Source: Thiomicrorhabdus sp. zzn3
Lineage (GTDB): Bacteria; Pseudomonadota; Gammaproteobacteria; Thiomicrospirales; Thiomicrospiraceae
Reading direction: 5' to 3'
Assembly: GCF_029767755.1 (NCBI RefSeq)
Contig: NZ_JARUQS010000002.1
Span: 62,808-126,807 of the forward strand
DNA length: 64,000 nt
Numbering within the stretch: the stretch's first letter is position 1; each line of letters starts with the position of its first letter. Below, in pieces: positions 17,627 to 27,156 of this stretch. Below the pieces are notes generated by a model. It was not told the origin of the DNA. It worked only from the letters and a program-made list of their open reading frames with translations, and made no database searches. A program made the position numbers and the translations under genes.

Positions 17627-19771
17627 ATGAATTCAGCTCGACTCCATTCACAACTTGAAGCCTCTGTCACTCAGCTGCGCGAAGAGAAGGAGAGCAAACT
17701 CGAAATCATCTGCGCATTCCATGAAGCAGTGATCGTTTTCAAGCCTGACCTGACGCCGCAAATCATCAACCAGCAAGCGAAAGAACTGTTAAAGCACTAC
17801 CCCCAAGATTCCGACCTGATTGAACAGCCACTGTTCTTTCGCAATAAAAAAGCGACCATTAAATTCGACCTTAAACAGTGGTTGAATGATCAGATCACTC
17901 CGAGCATCCCGGTCACGCCAGCTTCTGATCCCCAAGAATATTTGGTGTGGATTCGCGACCCGATGACGCTGAAAACCACGCCGCTACAACTCTCTGCCAA
18001 AGCCTTGTGGACGGAAAAGGGACTGCTCAAAAACGTACTGCTGGTAATCTATGACCGCTCAATCCATGCGCAGGCCGACGAACACAAGCGCCTAATGGAA
18101 GCCGCATTTAATAGCTATGACGGTCAGTTCATTACCAACGAGAAAGGTTACATCACACACCCCAACGCCGCCTTCTGTGCCTTAACCGGATTGGAGGTCG
18201 AGCGCTTAAAAAGCATGACACTGACGAGTTGGCTCGACCAGCAGGTCACGTTAAAAACCACGACTAACGAGGTCTTACAAACGTTGCTACAGACCCGTCA
18301 CTGGAGTGGCGAGGTTGAACTGCATCCCATGCCCAACACCACTTTTTATGCGGTGTTAAGTATCTCGATGCTCGCCGATGAGCATTTCAACATCGAGCAT
18401 TATGTCGTTACCATCCAGAACATCACCGACATTCATGAAGCACAATTGGCCATTGAGCAAATGGCTTACTACGATGACCTCACCGGTTTGGCGAATCGCC
18501 GCCTGGCTTTTGAGCATCTCGACCTGGCCCTGAAGCACCACAAGCGTCATCGGACCTATGCCGCACTGTTCTTCATCAACCTGGATCGCTTCAAAAGCAT
18601 TAACGATGCCTTTGGCCGCAGTACCGGAGATGCCCTGCTGAAACAAGTCGCCGGCACGCTTAAACAGATGCTTCGAGCGGAGGATACGGTTGCTCGGGTC
18701 GGTGGAGATGAATTTCTGATACTGACTCAAGACAAAGCCACATCTCACAACCAAGCCACCCAAAACGCCTACCATCTGGCCAATAAAATCTCCAAACATC
18801 TCAACCGCAACTTCCACATTCACGAAACCACACTGAGCAACCGCGTCTGCATCGGCATCACCATCTTCCCGTTTCAAGAAAACGATACCGCCGAAGATCT
18901 GATGATGTATGCCGACCTGGCCATGTCGGCAGCCAAACGCCGCAGCAATCAAAAAATCTACTTCTACGAGCCCTCGCTGTCCGAAGTGGTGATCGAACGT
19001 CGCACTTTGGAACATGCCCTGACTACCGCGGATCTTGACCAGGAATTCCATCTCTATTATCAGCCTCAAGTCGGTTATCCCAACCACACAATCGGGGCCG
19101 AAACGCTATTACGCTGGCACCACCCCGAGCTCGGCTTTATTCCCCCTGACAAATTCATTCCCATTGCCGAAGAGGGACGGCAAATTCTGCGCTTGGGGCA
19201 CTGGACTTTGCAAAAGGCTTTTGCACAAGCGAAGCAGTGGGCCGCAATCAATCCGCAATTCAACCTGTCGATCAATATCAGTCCGATTCAGTTTTACGAA
19301 GCGGACTTCATTCAGCAAACGCTGCAAATCATGCGCGACACCGGTGTCAACCCAAGAAACATCACCTTGGAGCTGACCGAAGGGGTATTGATTTCGGATA
19401 TTCAATATGCTCTCAAAACCATCGAGAAACTTTCGCGCTTGGGCTTCCGCACCTCGATTGACGATTTCGGTACGGGCTATTCGTCACTAAGTTATTTGCA
19501 GAAGCTGCCGATTCATGAGCTGAAGATTGATAAAAGCTTTATCGCCAATGTCCCGCAAAGCAGTGATGACATTGCCATCGTCGAGTCGATCATCAGCCTG
19601 GCGCGAACCAAAGGCCTGCTGATTGTTGCCGAAGGTGTGGAAAAGCAGGAACAAGCCGACTTTTTACACCGCCAATCAACCGACATTTTGATTCAAGGTT
19701 ATCTGTTTGGCCAACCGTGCAGTGCAGAGCAATTTGAAGAACAGCATCTACGAAGCAAAGAGACGGCCTAA
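17627..19771 (+). CDS. PAS-GGDEF-EAL protein with intact GGDEF
   Basis: c-di-GMP enzyme or sensor of 714 residues. The start at 17627 aligns with its tandem paralogue; an earlier TTG at 17567 is unsupported. N-terminal regions hold two PAS-like folds (about 1-140 and 155-280), then GGDEF with RVGGDEF at about 359 and an intact inhibitory-site RAED five residues before it. The EAL domain starts with AETLLRWHHP, so EAL is ETL, keeping the catalytic Glu. It also keeps NISP, ELTEG, DDFGTGYSS, KIDKSF and AEGVE. Both cyclase and phosphodiesterase activity are therefore plausible. No membrane segments, so cytoplasmic. Confidence 0.93.
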   Translation: MNSARLHSQLEASVTQLREEKESKLEIICAFHEAVIVFKPDLTPQIINQQAKELLKHYPQDSDLIEQPLFFRNKKATIKFDLKQWLNDQITPSIPVTPASDPQEYLVWIRDPMTLKTTPLQLSAKALWTEKGLLKNVLLVIYDRSIHAQADEHKRLMEAAFNSYDGQFITNEKGYITHPNAAFCALTGLEVERLKSMTLTSWLDQQVTLKTTTNEVLQTLLQTRHWSGEVELHPMPNTTFYAVLSISMLADEHFNIEHYVVTIQNITDIHEAQLAIEQMAYYDDLTGLANRRLAFEHLDLALKHHKRHRTYAALFFINLDRFKSINDAFGRSTGDALLKQVAGTLKQMLRAEDTVARVGGDEFLILTQDKATSHNQATQNAYHLANKISKHLNRNFHIHETTLSNRVCIGITIFPFQENDTAEDLMMYADLAMSAAKRRSNQKIYFYEPSLSEVVIERRTLEHALTTADLDQEFHLYYQPQVGYPNHTIGAETLLRWHHPELGFIPPDKFIPIAEEGRQILRLGHWTLQKAFAQAKQWAAINPQFNLSINISPIQFYEADFIQQTLQIMRDTGVNPRNITLELTEGVLISDIQYALKTIEKLSRLGFRTSIDDFGTGYSSLSYLQKLPIHELKIDKSFIANVPQSSDDIAIVESIISLARTKGLLIVAEGVEKQEQADFLHRQSTDILIQGYLFGQPCSAEQFEEQHLRSKETA

Positions 19772-19912
19772 GTCGCATAGGCAATGCGCTTAAATAATTT
19801 AATTTAGGAATAAGAAATGGTGATGAAATTCCAATAACCGTCGCTCCAACTTGGTTTATCATGCACTTAGCAGTTACTCGTCATTGGCAAAATTTCACCC
19901 ATAGCATTCGTA

Positions 19913-22060
19913 ATGAAAACGCCCCAGCATAATACAGAGATTACCACCCTCATTGCTCAGTTAAATGAAGCACACAGCCTGCAGCGTCAGCAAATCGCTG
20001 ACGCGTTTCAAGAAGGCGTCGCTCTGTTTTCAACCGACCTTCAAGCGCGGCTGATCAACCAGCGAATGCAAGATTTTCTGTGCAATGATCAAAATGAACA
20101 GGCCTGTCTGTTCAATCGCATCACACTCTATACTCACAAGCGCGACACACGATCATTTGACCTCAAAACTTGGCTTGAAAGCAGCTTACTGTCACCAACT
20201 GTACGCACCTGTGAGCAGGTACTTTGGTTAAAAGGCTCTGCAACAGACGACCCCCCTAGCAAATTGACGCCGGTCCAGATCAAGGCTTATCCCATTGTCA
20301 CCGCCGGCAACGAGATCGAAAACCTTTTACTGCACATAAAAGATTTAACCCTGGAAATCCAAGCTCAAGCTCAACTGCGTCTTATGGAAGCCAGTTATGC
20401 CGGGCAATTCATTACCAATGCTCAAGGGCAGATCACACAACCCAACTACGCCTTTTGTGCCTACACCGGGCTCAAGCCTGAAGTTCTCGCCTCCATGACC
20501 TATATCGACTGGCTCAAACAGCAGGTCGGACTGCGAGTGCCTTTCGGCAGCGTCATGCAGGCCTTGCTGGATGACGGTTTCTGGAGCGGCGAAGTGGAAA
20601 TCAGCGCCTCTTCGGATGCACAGTTCCATGCGGTACTCAGCTTGTCGATGCTCACCGATGAAAACCGCAATATTGAACACTTTATCGGGGTCATTCAAGA
20701 CATTACCGACATTCAGGAAGCGCGTTCCCAAATTGAACGTCTCGCTTATTATGACCGTTTAACCGGCTTGGCCAACCGGACACTTTTGACCAATCACATC
20801 GAAGCCACTCTGGAAAATGCCCCTTACAGTCAAAATTATTCCGCTTTGATTTTGATTGACCTGGACGGCTTTAAAATTCTCAATGACACCCTAGGACAAA
20901 ACATTGGCGACCAGCTACTTATCCGTGTCTCACAAAAGCTTAACCAGATCAAAGCACCTAACGACCTGGCGGCCCGTTTGGACGGCGACGATTTTGCCCT
21001 GCTGATGAAAGAGCTCAGCCAAGACAGTCAAGAGGCTTTGGAACGGGCACTGGCCAGCGCTTACCACATTCAAGAAATTCTGGATGATCGCTATCAAATT
21101 CGTAACCGTTCACTGCACTGTTCCGCCAGCATCGGCGTCTATCTATTCTCCAAAGAGTGCGAATGCAGTGAATCCGACCAGATCATCGGCTATGCCAACC
21201 TGGCGATGCATGAAGCCAAAGCCCTGGGAGGCAACCAGGTTTGCCTGTTTGAACAGCGCCTGTGTGAAGTGGCCAAGCAACGTCTGGAAATGGTTCAGGC
21301 CTTGAATCACTCCGAACTGGATGATGAATTCCAACTTAACTTCCAGGCTCAAATCGATTCAACCGGCCGCGCGGTGTCCGCAGAAACATTGTTGCGCTGG
21401 CATCATCCAACGCTGGGGATGGTGCCTCCCAACGACTTTATCCCTATTGCGGAAGAGGGCCGCCAAATCATTAAAATTGGCCTATGGGTGATGCATAAAG
21501 CCTTTATTCAAGCCAAGGCATGGAACAAACAGTATGGCGGCGAAACACCGGTACGTGTTTCCATCAATATCAGTCCCATCCAATTTCACGAACAGAGCTT
21601 TGTGGAACTGGTAATCGGTCTGGTCAAATTTACCCAAGTGGATCCAAACACCATTACCTTGGAGCTGACAGAGAGTGTCTTGATCCGCAATACCCAACTG
21701 GCGCTGCAAAAAATTCAGCATTTGGTGAGTCTCGGTTTCCAAATCTCCATCGACGACTTCGGTACAGGCTATTCTTCGCTCAGCTATCTCCAGCGTTTGC
21801 CGTTACACGAACTGAAAATTGACCAGGCCTTTATCCGCCATGTACCCGAGAACCCGGATGATGTCGCCATTGTCGAATCGATTATCAAGCTGGCGCAAAC
21901 CAAACGTCTCAATGTGGTTGCGGAAGGCGTCGAAACCCAGCAACAAGCCGATTTCTTACGCGAACTGTCGCAGGACGTTTGCATTCAAGGCTATCTATAC
22001 AGCCGCCCCGTCCCGGCCGCCGAGTTTGAAGAGCAGTTTTTAAAACCGGCAGATTACTAG
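19913..22060 (+). CDS. PAS-GGDEF-EAL paralogue with degenerate GGDEF
   Basis: 715 residues, colinear with the preceding gene along its whole length (for example AFQEGVALF here against AFHEAVIVF, and near-identical EAL cores). The cyclase motif is RLDGDDF instead of GGDEF and the inhibitory RxxD is lost (APND), so cyclase activity is unlikely; the domain may instead bind GTP. The EAL domain again has AETLLRWHHP and retains NISP, ELTES, DDFGTGYSS, KIDQAF and AEGVE, so phosphodiesterase activity is likely. Arose by tandem duplication. The stop lies four bases before the next GGDEF gene. Confidence 0.93.
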   Translation: MKTPQHNTEITTLIAQLNEAHSLQRQQIADAFQEGVALFSTDLQARLINQRMQDFLCNDQNEQACLFNRITLYTHKRDTRSFDLKTWLESSLLSPTVRTCEQVLWLKGSATDDPPSKLTPVQIKAYPIVTAGNEIENLLLHIKDLTLEIQAQAQLRLMEASYAGQFITNAQGQITQPNYAFCAYTGLKPEVLASMTYIDWLKQQVGLRVPFGSVMQALLDDGFWSGEVEISASSDAQFHAVLSLSMLTDENRNIEHFIGVIQDITDIQEARSQIERLAYYDRLTGLANRTLLTNHIEATLENAPYSQNYSALILIDLDGFKILNDTLGQNIGDQLLIRVSQKLNQIKAPNDLAARLDGDDFALLMKELSQDSQEALERALASAYHIQEILDDRYQIRNRSLHCSASIGVYLFSKECECSESDQIIGYANLAMHEAKALGGNQVCLFEQRLCEVAKQRLEMVQALNHSELDDEFQLNFQAQIDSTGRAVSAETLLRWHHPTLGMVPPNDFIPIAEEGRQIIKIGLWVMHKAFIQAKAWNKQYGGETPVRVSINISPIQFHEQSFVELVIGLVKFTQVDPNTITLELTESVLIRNTQLALQKIQHLVSLGFQISIDDFGTGYSSLSYLQRLPLHELKIDQAFIRHVPENPDDVAIVESIIKLAQTKRLNVVAEGVETQQQADFLRELSQDVCIQGYLYSRPVPAAEFEEQFLKPADY

Positions 22061-22064
22061 ACTG

Positions 22065-22973
22065 ATGGGCCTGTCAACCGACCAATTGATTATGGTGCTG
22101 AACGCCTTGCCCGATCCGGTTTTTGTACTCACGGAAGATGGCTATTACGCCGGACTTTATGGTCATTCCGATCCAGCCTACTATCACGACGGACATCAAC
22201 TGGTAGGCCGTTCGTTATATGATGTGCTGCCCACTGAAGTAGCCGAGTGGATTATGCAGCAGGTAGCCTTATCTCTCGAGCAACAACGGCTCATTAAAGT
22301 GGAGTACCCTCTTTCAGCCGAACAGGTTAAAGGACTGGAAGATCAGGTTGGGCCCGAAGGGATGCTTTGGTTCGAAGGCCATATTCAACCTTTTCCAGAA
22401 CGCATCAACGGCAAACGCGCCGTGATTTGGGTTGCACGCAATATCACCGAACGCAAACACTTAGCTGAAGAGCTTCTCCATGCCAGCCAAATTGACCCTT
22501 TAACCGGCGCATACAACCGGCGAAAACTCATCGAGGTCATGGAACAACATTTTGTCCAATTTAAGCGCTACGGCCACCCTTTGTCATTTATCCTCTTCGA
22601 TATTGACCATTTTAAACAGATCAATGATCAACTCGGCCACTTAACCGGCGATGAAATTTTATGCTGTTTGTGTGAGGTAACCCAGGAACTGCTGCGACAA
22701 AGTGATCTTTTAGCCCGCTTTGGCGGGGAAGAGTTTGTTATTCTGCTTCCTAGCACACCGGCCGACCAAGCTTACATGACCGCCGAGCGGATTCGTACGA
22801 CTCTCGAACACGAAGTTGCTCGTCGCTTGGGAGCTAAAAAGAGCATTACTGTCAGCTTGGGTATCAGCGAACTCAAGCCAGAAGACAGCCACTACGAACA
22901 GTTAATGCAACGTGCTGACCACGCACTTTACCAAGCCAAGCGCAACGGCCGGAACCAAAGCATCCAACGTTAA
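22065..22973 (+). CDS. PAS-GGDEF diguanylate cyclase
   Basis: 302-residue cytoplasmic protein: an N-terminal PAS fold (about 5-130, ending WVARNITERKHLAEEL) and a GGDEF domain (IDPLTGAYNRRKL to the end). The active-site motif is RFGGEEF at about 220, with an intact inhibitory-site RQSD five residues before it, so it should make c-di-GMP and be feedback inhibited. The start codon follows the previous stop after four bases, so the three c-di-GMP genes can be one transcript in which a cyclase is coupled with two EAL proteins. Confidence 0.93.
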   Translation: MGLSTDQLIMVLNALPDPVFVLTEDGYYAGLYGHSDPAYYHDGHQLVGRSLYDVLPTEVAEWIMQQVALSLEQQRLIKVEYPLSAEQVKGLEDQVGPEGMLWFEGHIQPFPERINGKRAVIWVARNITERKHLAEELLHASQIDPLTGAYNRRKLIEVMEQHFVQFKRYGHPLSFILFDIDHFKQINDQLGHLTGDEILCCLCEVTQELLRQSDLLARFGGEEFVILLPSTPADQAYMTAERIRTTLEHEVARRLGAKKSITVSLGISELKPEDSHYEQLMQRADHALYQAKRNGRNQSIQR

Positions 22974-23025
22974 AACGCGCTTGCCAAGCCCGCACTCCTT
23001 CGACACCCATAAATTTTATTAATTT

Positions 23026-23054
23026 TTGCAATAAATTTAATTATTTAGTATAAT
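23026..23054 (+). promoter_or_regulatory. Sigma-70 promoter of the DEAD-box helicase gene
   Basis: TTGCAA (23026-23031), a 17-base A/T-rich spacer and a perfect TATAAT (23049-23054). The predicted transcript starts near 23061, about 365 bases before the start codon. Confidence 0.75.
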
Positions 23055-23089
23055 CCGCGCTTCGCTTCATCAGCAGTGCCAAAAAAATA

Positions 23090-23104
23090 AACAGGCCTGT
23101 TCAA
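23090..23104. repeat. CAGGCCTG palindrome in helicase leader
   Basis: AACAGGCCTGTTCAA, about 30 bases after the predicted transcription start, so it would be transcribed as a hairpin at the 5' end of the leader. Confidence 0.75.
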
Positions 23105-23427
23105 CCAAAGCGAACACCATGAGCCATTTGCCCGCATTGTAATTCGCGTTAATTCACGCCTTTCGAGCTCCGTATCTACGACTCGACCTGACTGTTTTCT
23201 GCCGCAAAAGCGCTCACTATTTAATGACATTTTGCCCCAGAATAACTCGAGAGACGCCTGAAATTTCAGGCTTAAGCACGCGCCAACCTGCTGCGCGGCA
23301 TCCTAGTGATGATGACGCCGTCTGATTCAGACTGCGAACTCCTGTCTTCCTTGTATTTTGTATTCCAGGGCAAAGCTATCCGAATATGCAAAAGCAGACC
23401 CGGATCCCACAAAATTAAGGAACTTGC

Positions 23428-25167
23428 ATGAGCACTGAACTGACATTTAACCAACTGAACCTTAGACCGGAAATCGTCCAGGCGATTACCGAAATCGGTT
23501 ATGAAACTCCCTCCCCGATCCAGGCCAAAGCCATCCCGACGCTTTTAGAAGGCGGCGATATTCTGGGGATGGCGCAAACCGGTACCGGTAAAACCGCAGC
23601 GTTTGCCCTGCCAATCTTGAGCCGCATCGATCTCAAACAAAAAAACCCACAAGTCTTGGTATTGGCACCGACACGCGAACTGGCCATTCAGGTTGCTGAA
23701 GCGTTTCAAAGTTTTGCACACCACCTTAAAGGCTTCCACGTTCTGCCGATTTACGGCGGTTCCGATTACGGCCCACAGATCCGTGCATTGAAACGCGGCG
23801 TGCATGTCGTTGTCGGCACACCTGGGCGCGTGATGGATCATATCCGTAAAGGGACCTTGCAACTCAACGAGCTTAAAACCTTGGTATTGGATGAAGCGGA
23901 CGAGATGCTGCGCATGGGCTTCATTGACGATGTTGAGTGGGTATTGAAACATACGCCTGAAACCCGTCAAATCGCGCTGTTCTCGGCAACGATGCCTAAA
24001 GAAGTACACCGTATTGCCACGGACTACCTGCAAGATCCGACTGAAGTCATCATCAAGCAAAAAAGCAACACCGCGACCACCATCGACCAGAAATACTGGC
24101 TGGTCAGCGGACTGCATAAACTGGATGCCCTGACACGCATTTTGGAGCACGAACCGACCGATGCGGTGATTATTTTTGTGCGCACCAAAAATTCCACAGT
24201 GGAACTGGCCGAAAAACTTGAAGCACGCGGATACGCGGCGGCGGCACTCAATGGAGACATTGCGCAAAACCACCGTGAGCGTATTGTGGATCATCTAAAA
24301 GAAGGTAAGCTCGACATTCTGGTCGCGACGGACGTTGTTGCACGTGGTTTGGACGTACCGCGTATCAGCCACGTTGTAAACTACGACATTCCGACCGACA
24401 ACGAATCTTATGTACACCGTATCGGGCGTACCGGGCGTGCCGGGCGCAGCGGTACCGCGATTCTATTCGTGGCACCTCGCGAGCGCCGTTTACTGCGTTC
24501 CATTGAGCGTTCTACCAATAAGCAGATCCCGATGATGGAACTGCCTTCGGCCAAAGACATTAACGAATCACGCGTCACTCGCTTTAAAGAGCGTCTGATC
24601 GAAGCGGCCCAGCAAGACGATATCCAGTTCTATGAAGAGATGATCGCGCAGATCGAAAACGAGAAAAACATTCCGGCCATAGAATTGGCGGCCGGTCTGG
24701 CGCGATTACTGCAAGGTGATGTGCCATTTTTCCTTGATGAAAAACCCATTAAACAGGCCCGTCAAGATAAGTTCCGTGACGGCGAACCCCGCCAGCGCTC
24801 AGAGCGTTCTGAACGTCCACGCCGTCAGCAACGCACGCCGGATGAAGGCATGGAGCGCTACCGTATTGAAGTGGGACGCCAGCACGGAGTTAAACCGGGC
24901 AATATTGTCGGCTGTATCGCTAACGAAGCGGGAATTGAAAGTGAGTTCATTCGCCAACTGAGTATTGAAGACACATACAGCATGGTTGACCTGCCGGCCG
25001 ATATGCCTAAGGACATCTTCAACGACCTGAAAAAGTCTTGGGTATGTGGCCAACAGCTGAATATCTCGCGTGTTAAAACCATCGGCAAACCTGGCCGCAA
25101 GCCTTTAAGCCGTAAAAAATCGGCTTCCTCCAAAGACAAAGGCAAACCGCGTCGCATGACCCGATAA
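23428..25167 (+). CDS. deaD: DEAD-box ATP-dependent RNA helicase (DeaD/CsdA type)
   Basis: Unwinds RNA in ribosome assembly and mRNA decay, classically important in the cold. All helicase motifs are visible: Q motif region FNQLNLRPEIVQAI, AQTGTGKT, PTRELAIQV, GTPGRVMDHI, DEAD within VLDEADEML, SAT, and HRIGRTGRAGR. The C-terminal part (from about residue 475) is a DbpA-like RNA-binding domain (RYRIEVGRQHGVKPGNIVGCI) followed by a basic tail. 579 residues, near E. coli DeaD. The ATG follows TTAAGGAAC. It has its own promoter with a long leader and a palindromic terminator. Confidence 0.95.
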   Translation: MSTELTFNQLNLRPEIVQAITEIGYETPSPIQAKAIPTLLEGGDILGMAQTGTGKTAAFALPILSRIDLKQKNPQVLVLAPTRELAIQVAEAFQSFAHHLKGFHVLPIYGGSDYGPQIRALKRGVHVVVGTPGRVMDHIRKGTLQLNELKTLVLDEADEMLRMGFIDDVEWVLKHTPETRQIALFSATMPKEVHRIATDYLQDPTEVIIKQKSNTATTIDQKYWLVSGLHKLDALTRILEHEPTDAVIIFVRTKNSTVELAEKLEARGYAAAALNGDIAQNHRERIVDHLKEGKLDILVATDVVARGLDVPRISHVVNYDIPTDNESYVHRIGRTGRAGRSGTAILFVAPRERRLLRSIERSTNKQIPMMELPSAKDINESRVTRFKERLIEAAQQDDIQFYEEMIAQIENEKNIPAIELAAGLARLLQGDVPFFLDEKPIKQARQDKFRDGEPRQRSERSERPRRQQRTPDEGMERYRIEVGRQHGVKPGNIVGCIANEAGIESEFIRQLSIEDTYSMVDLPADMPKDIFNDLKKSWVCGQQLNISRVKTIGKPGRKPLSRKKSASSKDKGKPRRMTR

Positions 25168-25193
25168 CGCTTAACAAACGCCATTTCAAAACC

Positions 25194-25234
25194 GAACAGG
25201 CCTGGTCAGAAGTCTTTTTTGACCAGGCCTGTTC
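25194..25234 (+). terminator. Terminator-like hairpin made of two palindrome copies
   Basis: GAACAGGCCTGGTC (25194-25207) and GACCAGGCCTGTTC (25221-25234) are exact reverse complements around a 13-base T-rich loop, giving a perfect 14-bp stem. Each arm is also a CAGGCCTG copy. It lies 26 bases after the helicase stop codon. There is no long T run after the stem, so termination is inferred from position. Confidence 0.7.
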
Positions 25235-25396
25235 AGTTTCTGCCCGCCTAAAAAGGCCACTACCAGCGATCAATATTAAAAGGGTCAATACGCTTTCAAT
25301 TTATTTTTAATAATGTTTAAAAAACAATCATATATAATCATTTAATGTATCAAGCGCAATGACCGATCTTCCTAAATGAGCGTGTGCTAGCGAAAA

Positions 25397-26359
25397 ATGA
25401 AGACCCTTCACAGCAATCACCCCCTCCCCCTTCGTAGACAAGAGGGCTTTATGGTGCTTATGATCTTAATGATGTTGGCACTAGGAACCGCTGCATGGTT
25501 CGGATCCTTGGGACAAATTCGCGCCAACTCCATGAAAATCGAGAGCGAAGATCGCAACCTGATGGAGTTGCAATCGATTAAAGACCGCATGCTTGCCTAT
25601 GCGATACTCCATCCGGAAATCTACTCTGATGAATCCATCACCCCCGGCGTCGGTTATTTCCCTTGCCCGGATATTAACGGGGACGGCCTATCCGACGGCC
25701 CTTGCGGCTACACCTCTGGCATCAACCAGCTTTTCGTCATCGGCCGGGTTCCGGAACGTATCTCCAACCACTTTTTTTCATTTATTGATTCCGACCTGGA
25801 TCCATCACTGTATTGGATGGCGGTCGACAGCCGACTGGTGAACGATCATGGTTTCTTCCAGTTCACCACGGCTAAACGCTTCGCGCCGGTCAACACCAAT
25901 TTGGATACCGAAGTCAAAGACCAAAGTAACAATGATGTCGCGCCGCTGCTCGTTGACGGCAAAGACGAAATCGTCATGGCCCTGTTTTATGCAGGCCCTC
26001 CACTTAGCGGACAGTCACGTACGAGCAACAGCATCACCGATTATTTGGAACAACCTGCCATCAACAACGGCTATAACATTAACTTTCAGTCGGTCGGCGC
26101 CAACAACGACGTCTTTAATGATTATGTGATCACCATCACCCGTGGCGAATGGGAAGCCGCCCTTTTGTCTCGAATCAGCCAGGATGTTTCGCCCCAGGAC
26201 GGCACTCCCGATTTATGCAATTCGGTGACAGATGGCATTGAACACTGGTTCAATGACTGTTCCTACATCAACCCTGTAAGCAGACCGGTATTTACCTGCG
26301 ATGGTACGACCTTTGACAACCTTGCCGGCCAGGGCTGGCGGACTCTGGTCTGCCCATAA
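25397..26359 (+). CDS. Prepilin-like protein with DxNxDG loop (first of four)
   Basis: 320 residues. A short basic leader ends at G17 and is followed by FMVLMILMMLALGTAAWF, the hydrophobic N-terminal helix of type IV pilin/pseudopilin. The usual Glu at mature position 5 is replaced by Met, as in tip-type minor pseudopilins (GspK/PilX group), so this may cap the fibre. Residues 89-97 are PCPDINGDG, a cysteine next to a calcium-loop-like DxNxDG, followed by another Cys (DGPCGY). The C-terminal part is unfamiliar, with more cysteines near the end. It starts a tight four-gene set with 11-, 12- and minus-4-base junctions. No prepilin peptidase or assembly ATPase lies nearby. Confidence 0.8.
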   Translation: MKTLHSNHPLPLRRQEGFMVLMILMMLALGTAAWFGSLGQIRANSMKIESEDRNLMELQSIKDRMLAYAILHPEIYSDESITPGVGYFPCPDINGDGLSDGPCGYTSGINQLFVIGRVPERISNHFFSFIDSDLDPSLYWMAVDSRLVNDHGFFQFTTAKRFAPVNTNLDTEVKDQSNNDVAPLLVDGKDEIVMALFYAGPPLSGQSRTSNSITDYLEQPAINNGYNINFQSVGANNDVFNDYVITITRGEWEAALLSRISQDVSPQDGTPDLCNSVTDGIEHWFNDCSYINPVSRPVFTCDGTTFDNLAGQGWRTLVCP

Positions 26360-26370
26360 ATGAGAATATT

Positions 26371-27144
26371 ATGAAACGCTTAGGTCACATTATTCATCGA
26401 AAAGAGTCCGGCTTCTCATTATTGGAAATGATGATCGCTTTGGTCATTCTGGGCATTTTAACGACAGAGCTGGTCAGAACCAACGCCCTCTCCAGAGACT
26501 ACCAAAACCTCCGGGAAAACAGCGCACATGTCAGCGTCGCCAAGACGCTGCTATTAAGCTTTTTACAGACCAATGGTTATCTGCCCTGTCCAGACACCGA
26601 TAACGACGGCTGGGAGAATCGCTCTGGCGATCAATGCAGCGCCGATTCCGGAAAACTGCCACATTTGATGTTGGGAGTCTCACGACAGGATGCATGGAAT
26701 GAAAGCCTTTTTTACAAGGTCAATACAGAAACCACCTCTGCAAATATCAGCAGTGCCAACTTTTCCGCCAGCTACTTTGCCTCTGACTCCGCACCGGTGT
26801 TTACCTTTGCCACACCGCCAACCGGCGTAACCGGAGGCTCAGGCAATCTTACAGTCTGTTCCGAATCAGCCACGACAAGCTGTAGCGGCGCCACCTCGAG
26901 TGACCATCTATTGGAAAGTGCGGCCATTGCCGTCATTGTCAGCTTTGGTAAAAACAGCGCTCAGACCTGGGGATATATCCATTCCGGCAGCCTCAACGCA
27001 CTCAACAGTGTCGAGACAGAAAATGCCGATGACGATGCCTATTTTTGGCAGTCCTCCATGGATCAAGCAGATGACTCTCTAGCCTGGATCACGGGCTATG
27101 AAAGTAAATACGCATTAATGAAGTCGGAAAGAGGCCTGCATTAA
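26371..27144 (+). CDS. Prepilin-like protein (second of four)
   Basis: 257 residues. A textbook type III signal: basic leader, G14 then FSLLEMMIALVILGIL with Glu at mature position 5. Next come PCPDTDNDG (72-80), a cysteine beside a DxDxDG loop, and GDQCSADSGKLP, then SRQDAWNESLFYKV, which corresponds to the 'DaWGn-l-Y' block seen in the third and fourth genes. A Ser/Thr-rich region with two further cysteines follows (TVCSESATTSCSG). Likely a minor pilin of the same fibre. Start follows the previous stop by 11 bases. Confidence 0.85.
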   Translation: MKRLGHIIHRKESGFSLLEMMIALVILGILTTELVRTNALSRDYQNLRENSAHVSVAKTLLLSFLQTNGYLPCPDTDNDGWENRSGDQCSADSGKLPHLMLGVSRQDAWNESLFYKVNTETTSANISSANFSASYFASDSAPVFTFATPPTGVTGGSGNLTVCSESATTSCSGATSSDHLLESAAIAVIVSFGKNSAQTWGYIHSGSLNALNSVETENADDDAYFWQSSMDQADDSLAWITGYESKYALMKSERGLH

Positions 27145-27156
27145 AGGACACGCGCA

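Larger units (their letters stand above)
22974..23427. other. 454-bp region with promoter and long leader of the helicase gene
   Basis: No credible gene. It holds a strong sigma-70 promoter (23026-23054), a palindrome copy (23090-23104) and about 365 bases of predicted 5' untranslated RNA before the helicase start codon. Long leaders are known for cold-shock genes such as csdA and cspA. Confidence 0.6.

Noticed and set aside
18356-19087. Minus-strand open frame of about 243 codons opposite the first PAS-GGDEF-EAL gene
   Set aside because: Overlaps the conserved GGDEF coding region completely; no start signal.
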